The translations under genes were made by a program, and so were the position numbers. A stretch of 64,000 nucleotides of DNA from contig NZ_CP054839.1 in NCBI RefSeq assembly GCF_018141105.1, positions 1,054,001 to 1,118,000 on the forward strand. The letters run 5' to 3'. The notes below the pieces were generated by a model, which was given only the letters and a program-made list of their open reading frames with translations, did no database searches and was not told the DNA's origin. This DNA is from Saccharopolyspora erythraea. GTDB lineage: Bacteria > Actinomycetota > Actinomycetes > Mycobacteriales > Pseudonocardiaceae. Positions 17,832 to 26,255 of the stretch are shown piece after piece (within the stretch, counting starts at the first letter, position 1; each line of letters starts with the position of its first letter).

Positions 17832-18785
17832 GTGAGCGGTGAGTCCGTGCTCGTCATCGGAGCCGGGGTGCAGGGCCTGACCTCGGGAATCGTCCTCGCC
17901 GAGGCGGGAGTCCCGGTCCGCATCCGCACCGCCGAGCGCCCCCGCGACACCACCTCCGCCGTCGCGGGCGCGATGTGGGGACCGGCGATGCTCCGGCCTG
18001 CCGACCGCGTCCTGCGGTGGGTCACCCGCTCGTATGCGGAGTTCATGGCGCTGTGCCGCGACAGCGCGTCGGGCGTGCACCTGGCACCGGGGCGGATGGC
18101 CGCCCGCTTCGACCTGGGCGACGTCGTGCCGCCGGAAGCGCAACTCCTTGACGACCTGCGCAAATGCCGGCCCGAGGAGCTACCGGAGGGTTTCGTCAGC
18201 GGCTACCACGCCACCGTGCCGCTCATCGACATGCCGAAGTACCTGGACCACCTCGTCGACCGCTTCCGGGCCGCGGGCGGCGAGCTGGTGGTCAGCCCGG
18301 TGCCGACGCTGGGCGAGGCGGTCGCGGAGGCTCGGGTCGTGGTGAACTGCACCGGTGTCGGGGCCCGCGAGCTGGTCGGCGACCCCGCCGTGCACCCGGT
18401 GCGCGGCCAGCACGTGGTGGTGGCCAACCCGGGCGTGGAGGAGTACTTCATCGAGCTGACCACGGCCTCCGAGTTCGCCGGCTACATGCCGCACGGCGAC
18501 CGGGTCGTGCTCGGCGGCGTGGCGGTGGAGCACGACTGGAACCTGGTGCCCTCCAGCACGGTGAGCGAGGGCATCCTGCGCCGCTGCGCGGAGGTCGAGC
18601 CGAAGCTCGGCGGCGCCGAGGTCCGCGACGAGATCGTCGGGCTGCGCCCCGGCCGCGAGCAGGTCCGGCTGGAGGTCGAGCACTTCGAGGGCTCGCGGAT
18701 CGTGCACGACTACGGCCACGCGGGGTGCGGGGTCGCGCTGTCCTGGGGCTGCGCCTTCGAGGTCGCCGACCTCGTCGGAACCTGA
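17832..18785 (+). CDS. FAD-dependent oxidoreductase, D-amino-acid oxidase type
   Basis: 317 residues. The N-terminal Rossmann dinucleotide site VIGAGVQGL (residues 8-16), AGAMWGPAM, the GARELVGDPAVHPVRGQHV segment and the C-terminal YGHAGCGVALSWGCA FAD motif match DAAO. It would oxidise D-amino acids to 2-oxo acids with H2O2. The GTG at 17832 is preceded, six bases away, by a TAGCGT -10-like hexamer, so the message is probably leaderless. It follows bioD at 96 bp. Confidence 0.88.
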   Translation: MSGESVLVIGAGVQGLTSGIVLAEAGVPVRIRTAERPRDTTSAVAGAMWGPAMLRPADRVLRWVTRSYAEFMALCRDSASGVHLAPGRMAARFDLGDVVPPEAQLLDDLRKCRPEELPEGFVSGYHATVPLIDMPKYLDHLVDRFRAAGGELVVSPVPTLGEAVAEARVVVNCTGVGARELVGDPAVHPVRGQHVVVANPGVEEYFIELTTASEFAGYMPHGDRVVLGGVAVEHDWNLVPSSTVSEGILRRCAEVEPKLGGAEVRDEIVGLRPGREQVRLEVEHFEGSRIVHDYGHAGCGVALSWGCAFEVADLVGT

Positions 18786-18854
18786 CGGCCGGTGCCGGAC
18801 GCCCCGCGTCGCGGTTGGCGCCCGGCGTCCCGTCCGGTCGTGTCGGGGTCGGTG

Positions 18855-19154
18855 TCAGCTCTGCTGGAAGGCGTCGATGGCGGAGTCGATCTCCTGGGCC
18901 ATCGACACGTCGGCCTGCGTTATCCCGCCCTTGGAGTGCGTGACGCAGTGGAAGGTCAGGTTCCGCCAGCGGATGTCGATGTCGGGGTGGTGGTTCTCCT
19001 TCTCGGCGATCTCGGCGATCCGGTTCACCACCTGGATGGCCTGCGGGAAGCTGGCCAGCTCGACGCTGCGGGTGAGCTTGCCCTCCTCGTGCCGCCACTC
19101 CGGCAGGTGTTCGAGGGCGGTGGAGATCTGGTCGTCGGTCAGCAGCTCTGCCAT
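18855..19154 (-). CDS. Pterin-4a-carbinolamine dehydratase
   Basis: A 99-residue protein with the signature ENHHPDIDIRWRNLTFHCVT and a later D/K region, as in the PCD/DCoH family. The enzyme dehydrates 4a-hydroxytetrahydropterin; in bacteria it may also serve molybdopterin-linked or regulatory roles. The ATG at 19154 (MAELLTDDQ) fits homologues better than the one at 19163. Its start region is 146 bp from the TPP riboswitch on the opposite strand. Confidence 0.92.
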   Translation of the reverse strand: MAELLTDDQISTALEHLPEWRHEEGKLTRSVELASFPQAIQVVNRIAEIAEKENHHPDIDIRWRNLTFHCVTHSKGGITQADVSMAQEIDSAIDAFQQS

Positions 19155-19300
19155 GTCGACCATGATGGTGGACGAAGCCGCTCTTCGCGACCTTCCCGCG
19201 CCGCGAAGAGCCGTTGGAGCTGCGCAAACCGCGTTCGTCCAATCGGCGGTCCCGGCCCGCGGTCCGGGGCGGCGGCGGGGCCTGACGTAGACTCCGGGGT

Positions 19301-19390
19301 CGCCACGGGAGTCCAGCGCGCTGGGCTGAGAGGAGGGGCGAGCCCCTCGACCGTACGAACCTGAACCGGATCATGCCGGCGCAGGGAGGC
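19301..19390 (+). ncRNA. TPP riboswitch (THI element)
   Basis: The segment shows the conserved THI-box order: GGGAGTCC at about 19307, GGGCTGAGAGG at 19323-19333, then the ACGAACCTGAACCGGATCAT core (19355-19374) and GCCGGCGCAGGGAGGC. These match the pyrimidine- and pyrophosphate-sensor helices of thiamine-pyrophosphate riboswitches. It lies 40 bases before the start of thiB, whose own GGAGG (19421) could be sequestered when TPP binds. Confidence 0.95.
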
Positions 19391-19429
19391 CCTCGATGCC
19401 GGACGCGTGGCGCGACATCGGGAGGACCG

Positions 19430-20476
19430 TTGAACCGTTTCCTGCGACTCGCCGGAGCCGCCGCGCTGGCCGCGCTCACCGCGAGCTGCTCGCTGGCCGG
19501 CACGCAGAACCAGGACCAGTCCGCGCGCACCGTCACGCTGGTAGCGCACGACTCGTTCGCCGCCGACGAGAAGCTGCTGGCGAAGTTCCAGGAGACCACC
19601 GGCATCCGCGTCAACGTCCTCAACAGCGGTGACGCCGGGGAGCTGACGAACAAGCTGGTGCTGTCCAAGGCGAACCCGATCGGCGACGTGGCCTACGGCG
19701 TCGACTCGACCTTCGCCTCCCGCGCGCTGCGCGAGGGCGTGTTCGAACCGCATCGGGCGCCCAACGCCGACCAGGGCCCGCAGCGCTACGCGCTGGAGCC
19801 GGAGCACCGGCTCAGCGCCGTGGACGTCGCCGACGTCTGCGTCAACGTCGACTCCGGCTGGTTCGCCCAGCGCGGCCTGCCCGAGCCTGCGAACCTGCGC
19901 GACCTGGCCGATCCCCGCTACCGCGACCTGTTCTCCGTCCCGGACCCGACCACGTCCTCACCCGGCCTCGCGTTCCTGCTCAGCACCGTCGCGGCCTTCG
20001 GCGAGAACGGCTGGCAGGACTACTGGCGCCAGCTCGCCGCCAACGGCACCAAGGTGTCGTCGGGCTGGGAAGAGGCGTACAACCAGGACTTCTCCGGATC
20101 CGCAGGCAAGGGGCCGCGGCCGATCGTGCTCTCCTACGCCTCCTCGCCCGCGGCCGAGGTGAACCCGGACGGTTCGCCTCGCACGAAGGCGCTGGCCGGC
20201 ACCTGCTACCGCCAGGTCGAGTACGCGGGTGTGCTGCGCGGCGCGAAGGACCCGGAGGCGGCCGGTCGGGTCGTCGACTTCCTGCTCTCACCCGAGTTCC
20301 AGGCGCAGGTGGCCGACACCATGTACGTCTACCCGTCGGTGCGCGACGTGCCGTTGCCGCAGGGCTGGGCGGTCAGCGCCCCGCTGCCGCCGCGTCCGGC
20401 GGAGCTGCCCGCGCAGCAGGTGGAGCAGAACCGCGACCGTTGGGTGGAGCAGTGGCGCGCGGTGGTGCGGGGCTGA
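19430..20476 (+). CDS. thiB: Thiamine ABC transporter substrate-binding lipoprotein
   Basis: A 348-residue lipoprotein: signal peptide FLRLAGAAALAALTASC with lipobox LTASC, then a Fe/thiamine-type class II periplasmic-binding domain (TVTLVAHDSFAADEKLL, NPIGDVAYGVDSTF, SSPGLAFLLSTVAAFG). It captures thiamine or its phosphates outside the membrane. The TTG at 19430 is chosen because GGAGG lies five bases upstream and the signal peptide begins at once. It follows the TPP riboswitch and overlaps thiP. Confidence 0.93.
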   Translation: MNRFLRLAGAAALAALTASCSLAGTQNQDQSARTVTLVAHDSFAADEKLLAKFQETTGIRVNVLNSGDAGELTNKLVLSKANPIGDVAYGVDSTFASRALREGVFEPHRAPNADQGPQRYALEPEHRLSAVDVADVCVNVDSGWFAQRGLPEPANLRDLADPRYRDLFSVPDPTTSSPGLAFLLSTVAAFGENGWQDYWRQLAANGTKVSSGWEEAYNQDFSGSAGKGPRPIVLSYASSPAAEVNPDGSPRTKALAGTCYRQVEYAGVLRGAKDPEAAGRVVDFLLSPEFQAQVADTMYVYPSVRDVPLPQGWAVSAPLPPRPAELPAQQVEQNRDRWVEQWRAVVRG

Positions 20477-22089
20477 CCGCCCCCGCCCAGGCGGGAAGCG
20501 GCCACCGGATCGCGGTCGGGGTGGCCGCGGCGGTGGTGCTCGGCTTCCTCGGCCTGTTCTTCGCGTGGCCGGTCGCGGCGATCCTTGGCCTCGGCGCCGA
20601 CGGCGGCGTCACCGGCGTCCTGGCCGATCCGGCGACCTGGCGGCTGGTCGCCTTCACCCTCGGCCAGGCCGCGGGCTCGACGCTGCTCGCGCTGCTGGCG
20701 GGAATGCCGCTGGCCTACGTCCTGGCCCGGCTCGCGATCCCGGGCAAGACCGTGCTGCGGGCCATGATCATGGTGCCGTTCGTGCTGCCCACGCTGGTCG
20801 TCGGCATGGCCTTCCGGGCGCTGCTCGGCGGCGACGACGGCGTCAGCGTGCTGGGCATCATGCTCGCCAACGGCTTCTTCAACGTCGCGGTCGTCGCCCG
20901 CACCGTCGGCGGCCTGTGGACGCACCTCGACCGCCGGGTGGAGGACACCGCCAGGTCGCTGGGGGCCTCGCGGCTGCGGGCCTTCACGTCGGTCACGCTG
21001 CCCGCCCTGCTGCCCGCGCTCGGATCGGCGCTGGCGGTGGTCTTCCTGTTCTGCTCCACCAGCTTCGGCGTCGTGCTGGTGCTGGGCGGCGGCCGGTACC
21101 GGACCCTGGAAACCGAGATCTACCTGCGGACGGTGCAACTGCTCGACCTGCGGGGCGCGGCGGCGCTGTCGCTGCTGCAACTCGCCGCCATCGTCGCGGC
21201 GCTGGTGATCGCCGCGCTGGCGCGCCGGCGGCGGGAAACGGCGTTGCGGCTGCGCAAGGCCGAGGAGACCGCGCGCCCGCCGCAGGGCGGCGAGTGGTGG
21301 ATCGTGGGCGCGGCGGGCGTCGTCGTCGCCGCGCTGGCAACACCGATCGTGAGCCTGCTGCTGCGGTCGGTGTCCACCCGGGACGGCTGGAGCCTGGCCG
21401 GCTACCGCGCCCTGGCGGGCACCGGCGAGCGCGGCACGCTCCAGGTCTCCGGCATCGACGCGGCGCTGAACTCGGTGCGCACCGCGGCGGATGCGACCTG
21501 GCTGTCCCTGCTGATCGGGCTGCTGGCCTCGTTCGTGCTGATCGGCGTGCAGCGCCGGACGACGGCGGAGCTGCTGGACACGGTGCTGATGCTGCCGCTG
21601 GGCGTGTCGGCGGTGACCGTCGGCTTCGGCTACCTCGTCACTCTCGACGCCCTGCCCGGCGACCTGCGCACCTCGCCGCTGCTGGTGCCCTTCGCGCAGG
21701 CGCTGGTCGTGACGCCGCTGGTGATCCGCATGGTGCTGCCGGTGCTGCGGTCCATCGACACCCGCCTGCGGCAGGCCGCGGCGACGCTCGGCGCGAACCC
21801 CTGGCGGGTGCGGTGGGAGATCGACGTGCCGCTGGCGGCGCGGGCGGTGGTCGCGGCGGCCGGCTTCGGCTTCGTGGTCGCCCTCGGCGAGTTCGGCGCC
21901 ACGAGCTTCCTGGCCCGGCCGGACGCGCCGACGCTGCCGGTCGCCATCGGCAGGCTCGTCTCCCGGCCGGGGGAGCTCAACAGCCAGATGGCCTACGCGG
22001 CGTGCGCGCTGCTGATGATCGTCACCATCGTCGCGGTGATCGCCATCGAGCGCGTGCGGGGCCGCACCGAGTCGGTGGGGGAGTTCTGA
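20452..22089 (+). CDS. thiP: Thiamine ABC transporter permease, two fused domains
   Basis: About 545 residues with some twelve membrane helices in two BPD permease repeats; each has an EAA-type loop (ARSLGASRLRAFTSVTLPAL about residue 175 and AATLGANPWRVRWEIDVPLA about 450) that docks to ThiQ. The duplicated arrangement is characteristic of ThiP and iron(III) permeases. The start overlaps the end of thiB; GTG at 20452 and TTG at 20440 are both possible. The stop TGA overlaps the ATG of the 31-codon ORF. Confidence 0.93.
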   Translation: MARGGAGLTAPAQAGSGHRIAVGVAAAVVLGFLGLFFAWPVAAILGLGADGGVTGVLADPATWRLVAFTLGQAAGSTLLALLAGMPLAYVLARLAIPGKTVLRAMIMVPFVLPTLVVGMAFRALLGGDDGVSVLGIMLANGFFNVAVVARTVGGLWTHLDRRVEDTARSLGASRLRAFTSVTLPALLPALGSALAVVFLFCSTSFGVVLVLGGGRYRTLETEIYLRTVQLLDLRGAAALSLLQLAAIVAALVIAALARRRRETALRLRKAEETARPPQGGEWWIVGAAGVVVAALATPIVSLLLRSVSTRDGWSLAGYRALAGTGERGTLQVSGIDAALNSVRTAADATWLSLLIGLLASFVLIGVQRRTTAELLDTVLMLPLGVSAVTVGFGYLVTLDALPGDLRTSPLLVPFAQALVVTPLVIRMVLPVLRSIDTRLRQAAATLGANPWRVRWEIDVPLAARAVVAAAGFGFVVALGEFGATSFLARPDAPTLPVAIGRLVSRPGELNSQMAYAACALLMIVTIVAVIAIERVRGRTESVGEF

Positions 22090-22184
22090 TGCGATCGCTG
22101 GTTCGCCGGGTGGGTTTGCCGCCGGTTCCTGGCGCTGATGCCGGTCGTCGAGTGGCTTCGACGTGTTTCTTGGGGTGCTTCTGA
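22089..22184 (+). CDS. 31-residue ORF coupling thiP to thiQ
   Basis: ATG (22089) overlaps the thiP stop as TGATG, and its own TGA (22182-22184) overlaps the thiQ ATG in the same TGATG manner. The product is 31 residues, Arg-rich at the N-terminus and ending in STCFLGCF; no family is recognised. The double overlap suggests that ribosomes pass from thiP through this ORF to thiQ. It may be a coupling device without a protein function, or a C-terminal piece of thiP lost by frameshift. Confidence 0.5.
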   Translation: MRSLVRRVGLPPVPGADAGRRVASTCFLGCF

Positions 22185-23398
22185 TGGGGCTGGACGTCCG
22201 TGACCTGTCCGTCCGCTACGGGCCGTTGACCGCGGTGTCCGAAGTGGACGTCGAACTGGCCGACGGCGAGGTGCTGGCGCTTCTCGGGCCGTCGGGCTGC
22301 GGCAAGTCGACCCTGCTGCGCGCCGTTGCCGGACTGGAACGTCCATCGACGGGAAGCGTGCACTGGGACGGCACCGACCTCGCGCGGGTGCCGGTGCACC
22401 GCCGCGGCTTCGGCATGGTGTTCCAGGACGGGCAGCTGTTCCCGCACCGCGACGTGGCGGGCAACGTCGAGTTCGGCCTGCGCATGCGCTCGGTGAGCCG
22501 TGCGCGGCGCACCGCGAGGGTGGCGGAGCTGCTCGAGCTCGTCGGCCTCGCGGGCTACGAGCGGCGTCGGGTCACCGAGCTGTCCGGCGGCGAGGCGCAA
22601 CGCGTGGCGCTGGCCCGCGCCCTCGCCGCCGACCCGCGGCTGCTGCTGCTCGACGAACCCCTGTCGGCCCTCGACCGCATGCTGCGCGAACAGCTCGCCG
22701 TCGACCTGGCCGCGCTGCTCGCCCGCGACGACGCCACCGCCATCGTCGTCACCCACGACCACGACGAGGCGTTCACCCTGGCCGACCGGGTGGCCGTCAT
22801 GGCGCGCGGGCGGATCCTGCAGGTCGACACCCCGGCCCGGCTCTGGCAGCGCCCCGCAGGCGACGAAGTCGCCGAGTTCCTCGGCTGCACGACGTTGCTG
22901 CCGGCGCAGGTCCGCGACGGAGTCGCGACCTGCGCGCTCGGCGCCGTCGCCGTGGCGGAGCCCGACGGCGAGGCGCGTCTCGGCCTGCGCGCCGCAGGCG
23001 TGCGGGCCGAGCGGCTCGCGGGCGGCGCGGGCGGCGGCGGGGGCGCCGCTGGCGGCGACGGGGCCGACGCCGGGGGCGTCGCCGACGCCAGGGGCGGCGG
23101 GGCGGACGCCGGGGGCGTCGGGACGGCATCGTTGAGCCTGGGGAACGGCAACGGTGGTCACCCCGTCGCCGTCCGGACGCACCGGCGCACCGGCACCGTG
23201 ACCTCGACGGATGCCGTGGTCGGCACCGTGCGTGAGCGCGTGCACCGCCACGACCACGTGCGCCTGGCCGTCGCGGTGCCGGAGGCACCGGAGGTCGGCC
23301 GTGTGGAGGCCGTCGCCGGAACGGCCGACGCGCCGGGCGTCGGCGAAGCCGTACGGTTGTCCCTCGACCCCGACGGCGTCGCCGTAGTGGGGCCGTAG
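22184..23398 (+). CDS. thiQ: Thiamine ABC transporter ATP-binding protein
   Basis: 404 residues. ABC domain 1-235: Walker A GPSGCGKST, Q-loop FQDGQLFP, signature LSGGEAQR, Walker B LLLLDEPLSALD, switch His in VVTHDHDEA. The C-terminal regulatory (TOBE-like) part is split by a Gly/Ala/Asp-rich insert of about 45 residues (around residues 280-325, GGGGGAAGGDG repeats) that looks like expanded low-complexity DNA. It powers uptake through ThiP. No clear ribosome-binding site precedes the ATG; translation probably depends on the overlapping micro-ORF. Confidence 0.92.
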   Translation: MGLDVRDLSVRYGPLTAVSEVDVELADGEVLALLGPSGCGKSTLLRAVAGLERPSTGSVHWDGTDLARVPVHRRGFGMVFQDGQLFPHRDVAGNVEFGLRMRSVSRARRTARVAELLELVGLAGYERRRVTELSGGEAQRVALARALAADPRLLLLDEPLSALDRMLREQLAVDLAALLARDDATAIVVTHDHDEAFTLADRVAVMARGRILQVDTPARLWQRPAGDEVAEFLGCTTLLPAQVRDGVATCALGAVAVAEPDGEARLGLRAAGVRAERLAGGAGGGGGAAGGDGADAGGVADARGGGADAGGVGTASLSLGNGNGGHPVAVRTHRRTGTVTSTDAVVGTVRERVHRHDHVRLAVAVPEAPEVGRVEAVAGTADAPGVGEAVRLSLDPDGVAVVGP

Positions 23399-23563
23399 AA
23401 GGCCGCCCGGTTCTGTTCCTCCCGTTCCGTCGCTGCTCCGTTCGGGTGTGACCCTACCTCGAGTCGCTGAATCCACCGCATGCCAACACTTTCCGTGCAC
23501 ACCTGGTGGTAGCTTGCTCCTGGCTTGAGAGCTGAATACCGGATTTCCTGGGGGACATCGGCG

Positions 23564-23959
23564 ATGACGGAAGCAGTCGGTGCCGCGGCGGGACTGGCCG
23601 CCACGGACAGCGCCATGCAGGGCATCATCAGCGCCGCCAACAGCGGCCAGTTCCAGATCACCCCCGAAGCCGGCGACGAACTCATCCGCACCTTCGAGGA
23701 CCTGCAGGAGCAGTTGGAAGGCATGTGGGGCGATCTCGAATACCTCAAGGTACGGACCCCACTCGGCGACAGTCCAGCGGGGCAGGCGATCGCCGAATTC
23801 AACAATCAGGTCGTCGGGGGCGGGGACGGGCGCTCGTACGAGGACATGCTCAAGCAGACGAGGGAGCGGGTGCCACAGGTGATCGAAGCGATCAGGAAGG
23901 GCATCCAGCTCTACCAGGACGTGGACGAAGGCAACCGCAATTTCGGTGTGCAGGTATGA
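23564..23959 (+). CDS. Small helical protein of an ESX-like module
   Basis: A 131-residue, mostly helical, soluble protein without signal peptide. It has a Met/Ala/Gly-rich start (AAAGLAATDSAMQG) and a central LEGMWGDLEYLK with a W-G pair that recalls WXG proteins, but no firm family. A GGGGGAC-type ribosome-binding site precedes the ATG. Its stop overlaps the start of the DUF3558 lipoprotein (ATGA), and the PPE-like gene follows, so it is probably secreted or works with the type VII machinery. Confidence 0.75.
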   Translation: MTEAVGAAAGLAATDSAMQGIISAANSGQFQITPEAGDELIRTFEDLQEQLEGMWGDLEYLKVRTPLGDSPAGQAIAEFNNQVVGGGDGRSYEDMLKQTRERVPQVIEAIRKGIQLYQDVDEGNRNFGVQV

Positions 23960-24507
23960 ATTCGAGGGTTGTGACCTTGCGTAGAACGATGTCGACGGCC
24001 GCCGTGGTCGCATTCGCCGTGGTTCCACTGGTACTCGGCGGGTGCGGATCCGGAATGGGAAGCGGGCCCTCACCGAGCAGCGGTACCGCATCTCCGGAAT
24101 CGGGTTCCGCCAACGCACTGGCGGGGATGGACCCGTGCCGGAGCTTCACCGCGGATGAGGCAGCCCAGCTCGGAACGGAAGGACCTGGCCGGGCCAAGGA
24201 ACTCGCAGGATCGAGAACCTGCCGGTGGCAGGTCCCGGCCGGGACGCTCACCGTGGGATTCGACGACAAGCGTGCCCTTTCGGGCCTGAACTTTGCGGAC
24301 TTCCACGTCACGGACACCGATCTCGCTGGTAGGACGGCAAAGCTCGCCGAAGGCGACCCCGGTGCCGGCTCATGCCAGGTTGCGTTCGAGGTCGCTGACT
24401 CGTCGTCGGCGACGGTCCACGCGGTCGCGAGTGACATGAACAACGAGACGGCTTGTCAGTTGGCACAGCAGGTCGCGCCGATGGTGGAAGCGAAGCTTCC
24501 CCGGTAG
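23956..24507 (+). CDS. DUF3558-family lipoprotein
   Basis: 183 residues. The signal peptide ends in a lipobox (VLGGC); a Ser/Gly/Pro linker follows, then the DUF3558 domain with its conserved Cys pattern (MDPCRSFTADEAAQLG, SRTCRWQV, GSCQVAFEV). These extracytoplasmic lipoproteins are common in Pseudonocardiales beside type VII genes; their function is unknown. Coupled to the preceding gene by a 4-bp overlap. Confidence 0.88.
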   Translation: MNSRVVTLRRTMSTAAVVAFAVVPLVLGGCGSGMGSGPSPSSGTASPESGSANALAGMDPCRSFTADEAAQLGTEGPGRAKELAGSRTCRWQVPAGTLTVGFDDKRALSGLNFADFHVTDTDLAGRTAKLAEGDPGAGSCQVAFEVADSSSATVHAVASDMNNETACQLAQQVAPMVEAKLPR

Positions 24508-24537
24508 CCGCCGAGGGATGGAGGGGGAGGGGCGAGG

Positions 24538-26079
24538 ATGACGTCGCCGTACGAGGGGTCGGAGTACGTCGCCGATCGCGAGCAGCATGCCTACGAGCAG
24601 GCGCGCGAGCAGAACCGCGGGCTGGAGGACATTCCGCTCCTTGGCAACGTCGGCAACGTGATCGCCGAGGTCAAGTCGCGGGTGGATGCGCAGAAGGCGG
24701 CCTCGGAGTACGCCCGGCAGCAGGCGCAGGCGCTGTCGGAGAACCAGGAGTTGCGGGAGCGCCCGGCGGCGCTCGGGGGCACGCACTACCTGTCGTTCGA
24801 GCACAAGGAGCTCGACAGGTTCGTCAAGGAGAACTTCGACCCCGGTGCGGTGCACGACGTGGGCAGGACCTACCACGGGCACGGCCAGACGCTGATCGAC
24901 TTCTCCAACCGCATCCGCCAAGCCGCGACCAGGACCGAGCAGACCTGGCAGGGCCAGGCCGGTGACGCGATGCGTGCGCACGTCACCGGTGTCGCCGACC
25001 GGATGGGCAGCTCTGGTCAGGCCGCGCAGCTGACGGCGAACCAGATGGGGATGCAGGCCGAGGCCGCCGAGCGGGCCCGGAACTCGATGCCCGAGGTCGT
25101 CGAGTTCGACCTCCGCAAGGAGATGGCCGGCGTCGCCGCCAGCGGCGATCCGTTCACCATGATCAGCCGGGTCAACGACATGGTGGAGAAGCACGAGAAG
25201 AGCCAGGCCGCGCACACCGAAGCCGCCCAGGTCATGCAGACCATGGAAGGCAGCTTCGGGGAGGCCGCCGCGGGAACGCCGTCCTTCGCCCCACCGCCGC
25301 CTCCGCCGATCGAGCCCACCAACTGCGAGCTGCGGAGCGAGTACAGGCCGACCTCGACTTTCAAGGAACCGAACGAGACGACCAGCACGACGACCTCCAC
25401 GACCTCGACCAGCACGAACAACACCACGGGCACGCCGGCCACGACCCAGTCCTCGTGGGCGCGGGTGGGAACGGACGATCCGACGTCGCTCCCGCGCGAC
25501 ACGACAGGACGGCCGACGACCACGACTCCGGAGTGGCTCCAGCACACGAGCACCTCGCGGCCTGGCCAGTCGGACATGCGGTGGAACGAGAAGACGGGCC
25601 AGTGGGAGCGGCGCAATCCCTACAACGGCCGGTGGGCACCGGTTCCGCCGGGGCAGCAGCAAGGTAGGGGCGGTCCGCCCGGCGCGGGCAGTGGCCGGGG
25701 TACACCCGGGCCAGGTGGCGGCCGCGCAGGTGGTGGCGGTGCAGGCGGAGGGTCAGGCCGAGGCGTTGGCGGAGGCGTGGGTGCCGGTGGCCGGGTCGGT
25801 GGCGTTGGCGGTGTCGGCGCCGGCGGCCAGCTCGGCGCCGGAGGCCGCGCCGGGGCCGGTGCGCTCGGCGGCGTTGGAGCAGGCGGCGGCTCAGCGACGG
25901 GTTCCGGGGCAGGAAGCGGCCGCGGCGCCGGAGCGATGGGTGCCGGCGCAGGCGGGCGCGGTGGCCAAGGCGACTCCGAAGAGGACCAGGAACACCAGAA
26001 CAAGTACATGGTGGAAACCGACGAGGCGTGGGACGACCTCGGGTTGCCCCAGGTCGCACCACCGGTTTTCGGTGAATGA
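24538..26079 (+). CDS. PPE-like type VII secretion substrate with Thr- and Gly-rich tail
   Basis: 513 residues. The N-terminal 250 residues are helical with a WxG motif (TEQTWQGQAGDAMRAH about residue 140), resembling PPE/WXG proteins that ESX systems export as folded dimers. Residues 255-330 are Pro then Thr/Ser-rich (runs of TTSTT). An interaction-like RWNEKTGQWERRNPYNG repeat-free stretch follows, then a Gly/Ala tail (about 370-480) and a conserved-looking acidic C-terminus (VETDEAWDDLGLPQVAPPVFG). A probable ribosome-binding site (GGAGGGGGAGGGG) precedes the ATG. espG follows. Confidence 0.82.
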   Translation: MTSPYEGSEYVADREQHAYEQAREQNRGLEDIPLLGNVGNVIAEVKSRVDAQKAASEYARQQAQALSENQELRERPAALGGTHYLSFEHKELDRFVKENFDPGAVHDVGRTYHGHGQTLIDFSNRIRQAATRTEQTWQGQAGDAMRAHVTGVADRMGSSGQAAQLTANQMGMQAEAAERARNSMPEVVEFDLRKEMAGVAASGDPFTMISRVNDMVEKHEKSQAAHTEAAQVMQTMEGSFGEAAAGTPSFAPPPPPPIEPTNCELRSEYRPTSTFKEPNETTSTTTSTTSTSTNNTTGTPATTQSSWARVGTDDPTSLPRDTTGRPTTTTPEWLQHTSTSRPGQSDMRWNEKTGQWERRNPYNGRWAPVPPGQQQGRGGPPGAGSGRGTPGPGGGRAGGGGAGGGSGRGVGGGVGAGGRVGGVGGVGAGGQLGAGGRAGAGALGGVGAGGGSATGSGAGSGRGAGAMGAGAGGRGGQGDSEEDQEHQNKYMVETDEAWDDLGLPQVAPPVFGE

Positions 26080-26202
26080 GGGGAATTCGCCGGAACCGGA
26101 CCGGTGACGGGAATTGAGCGGCGAGACGCGAATGCGGTAGCGGACTGGTCGGCGCAACCGTTGCCGTCGTAGCCGCCGCGAAGAAGGAACTGCGAACAGG
26201 TT

Positions 26203-26233
26203 TTTCCCCGGGGAGCTGGGCTTCCCGGGGAAA
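26203..26233. terminator. 10-bp perfect hairpin between the PPE-like gene and espG
   Basis: TTTCCCCGGG (26203-26212) and CCCGGGGAAA (26224-26233) form a perfect 10-bp stem with an 11-base loop. It may end PPE transcription or, being only 22 bases before the espG start, limit its expression. There is no U-tract. Confidence 0.5.
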
Positions 26234-26255
26234 GACGTCGTGCCCGAAGGGAGAA

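Noticed and set aside
15522-18143. Open minus-strand frame of 873 codons across bioF, bioD and DAAO
   Set aside because: Antisense to bioD and DAAO and in a different frame from bioF; Arg/Gly/Ala-rich composition only, no motifs.
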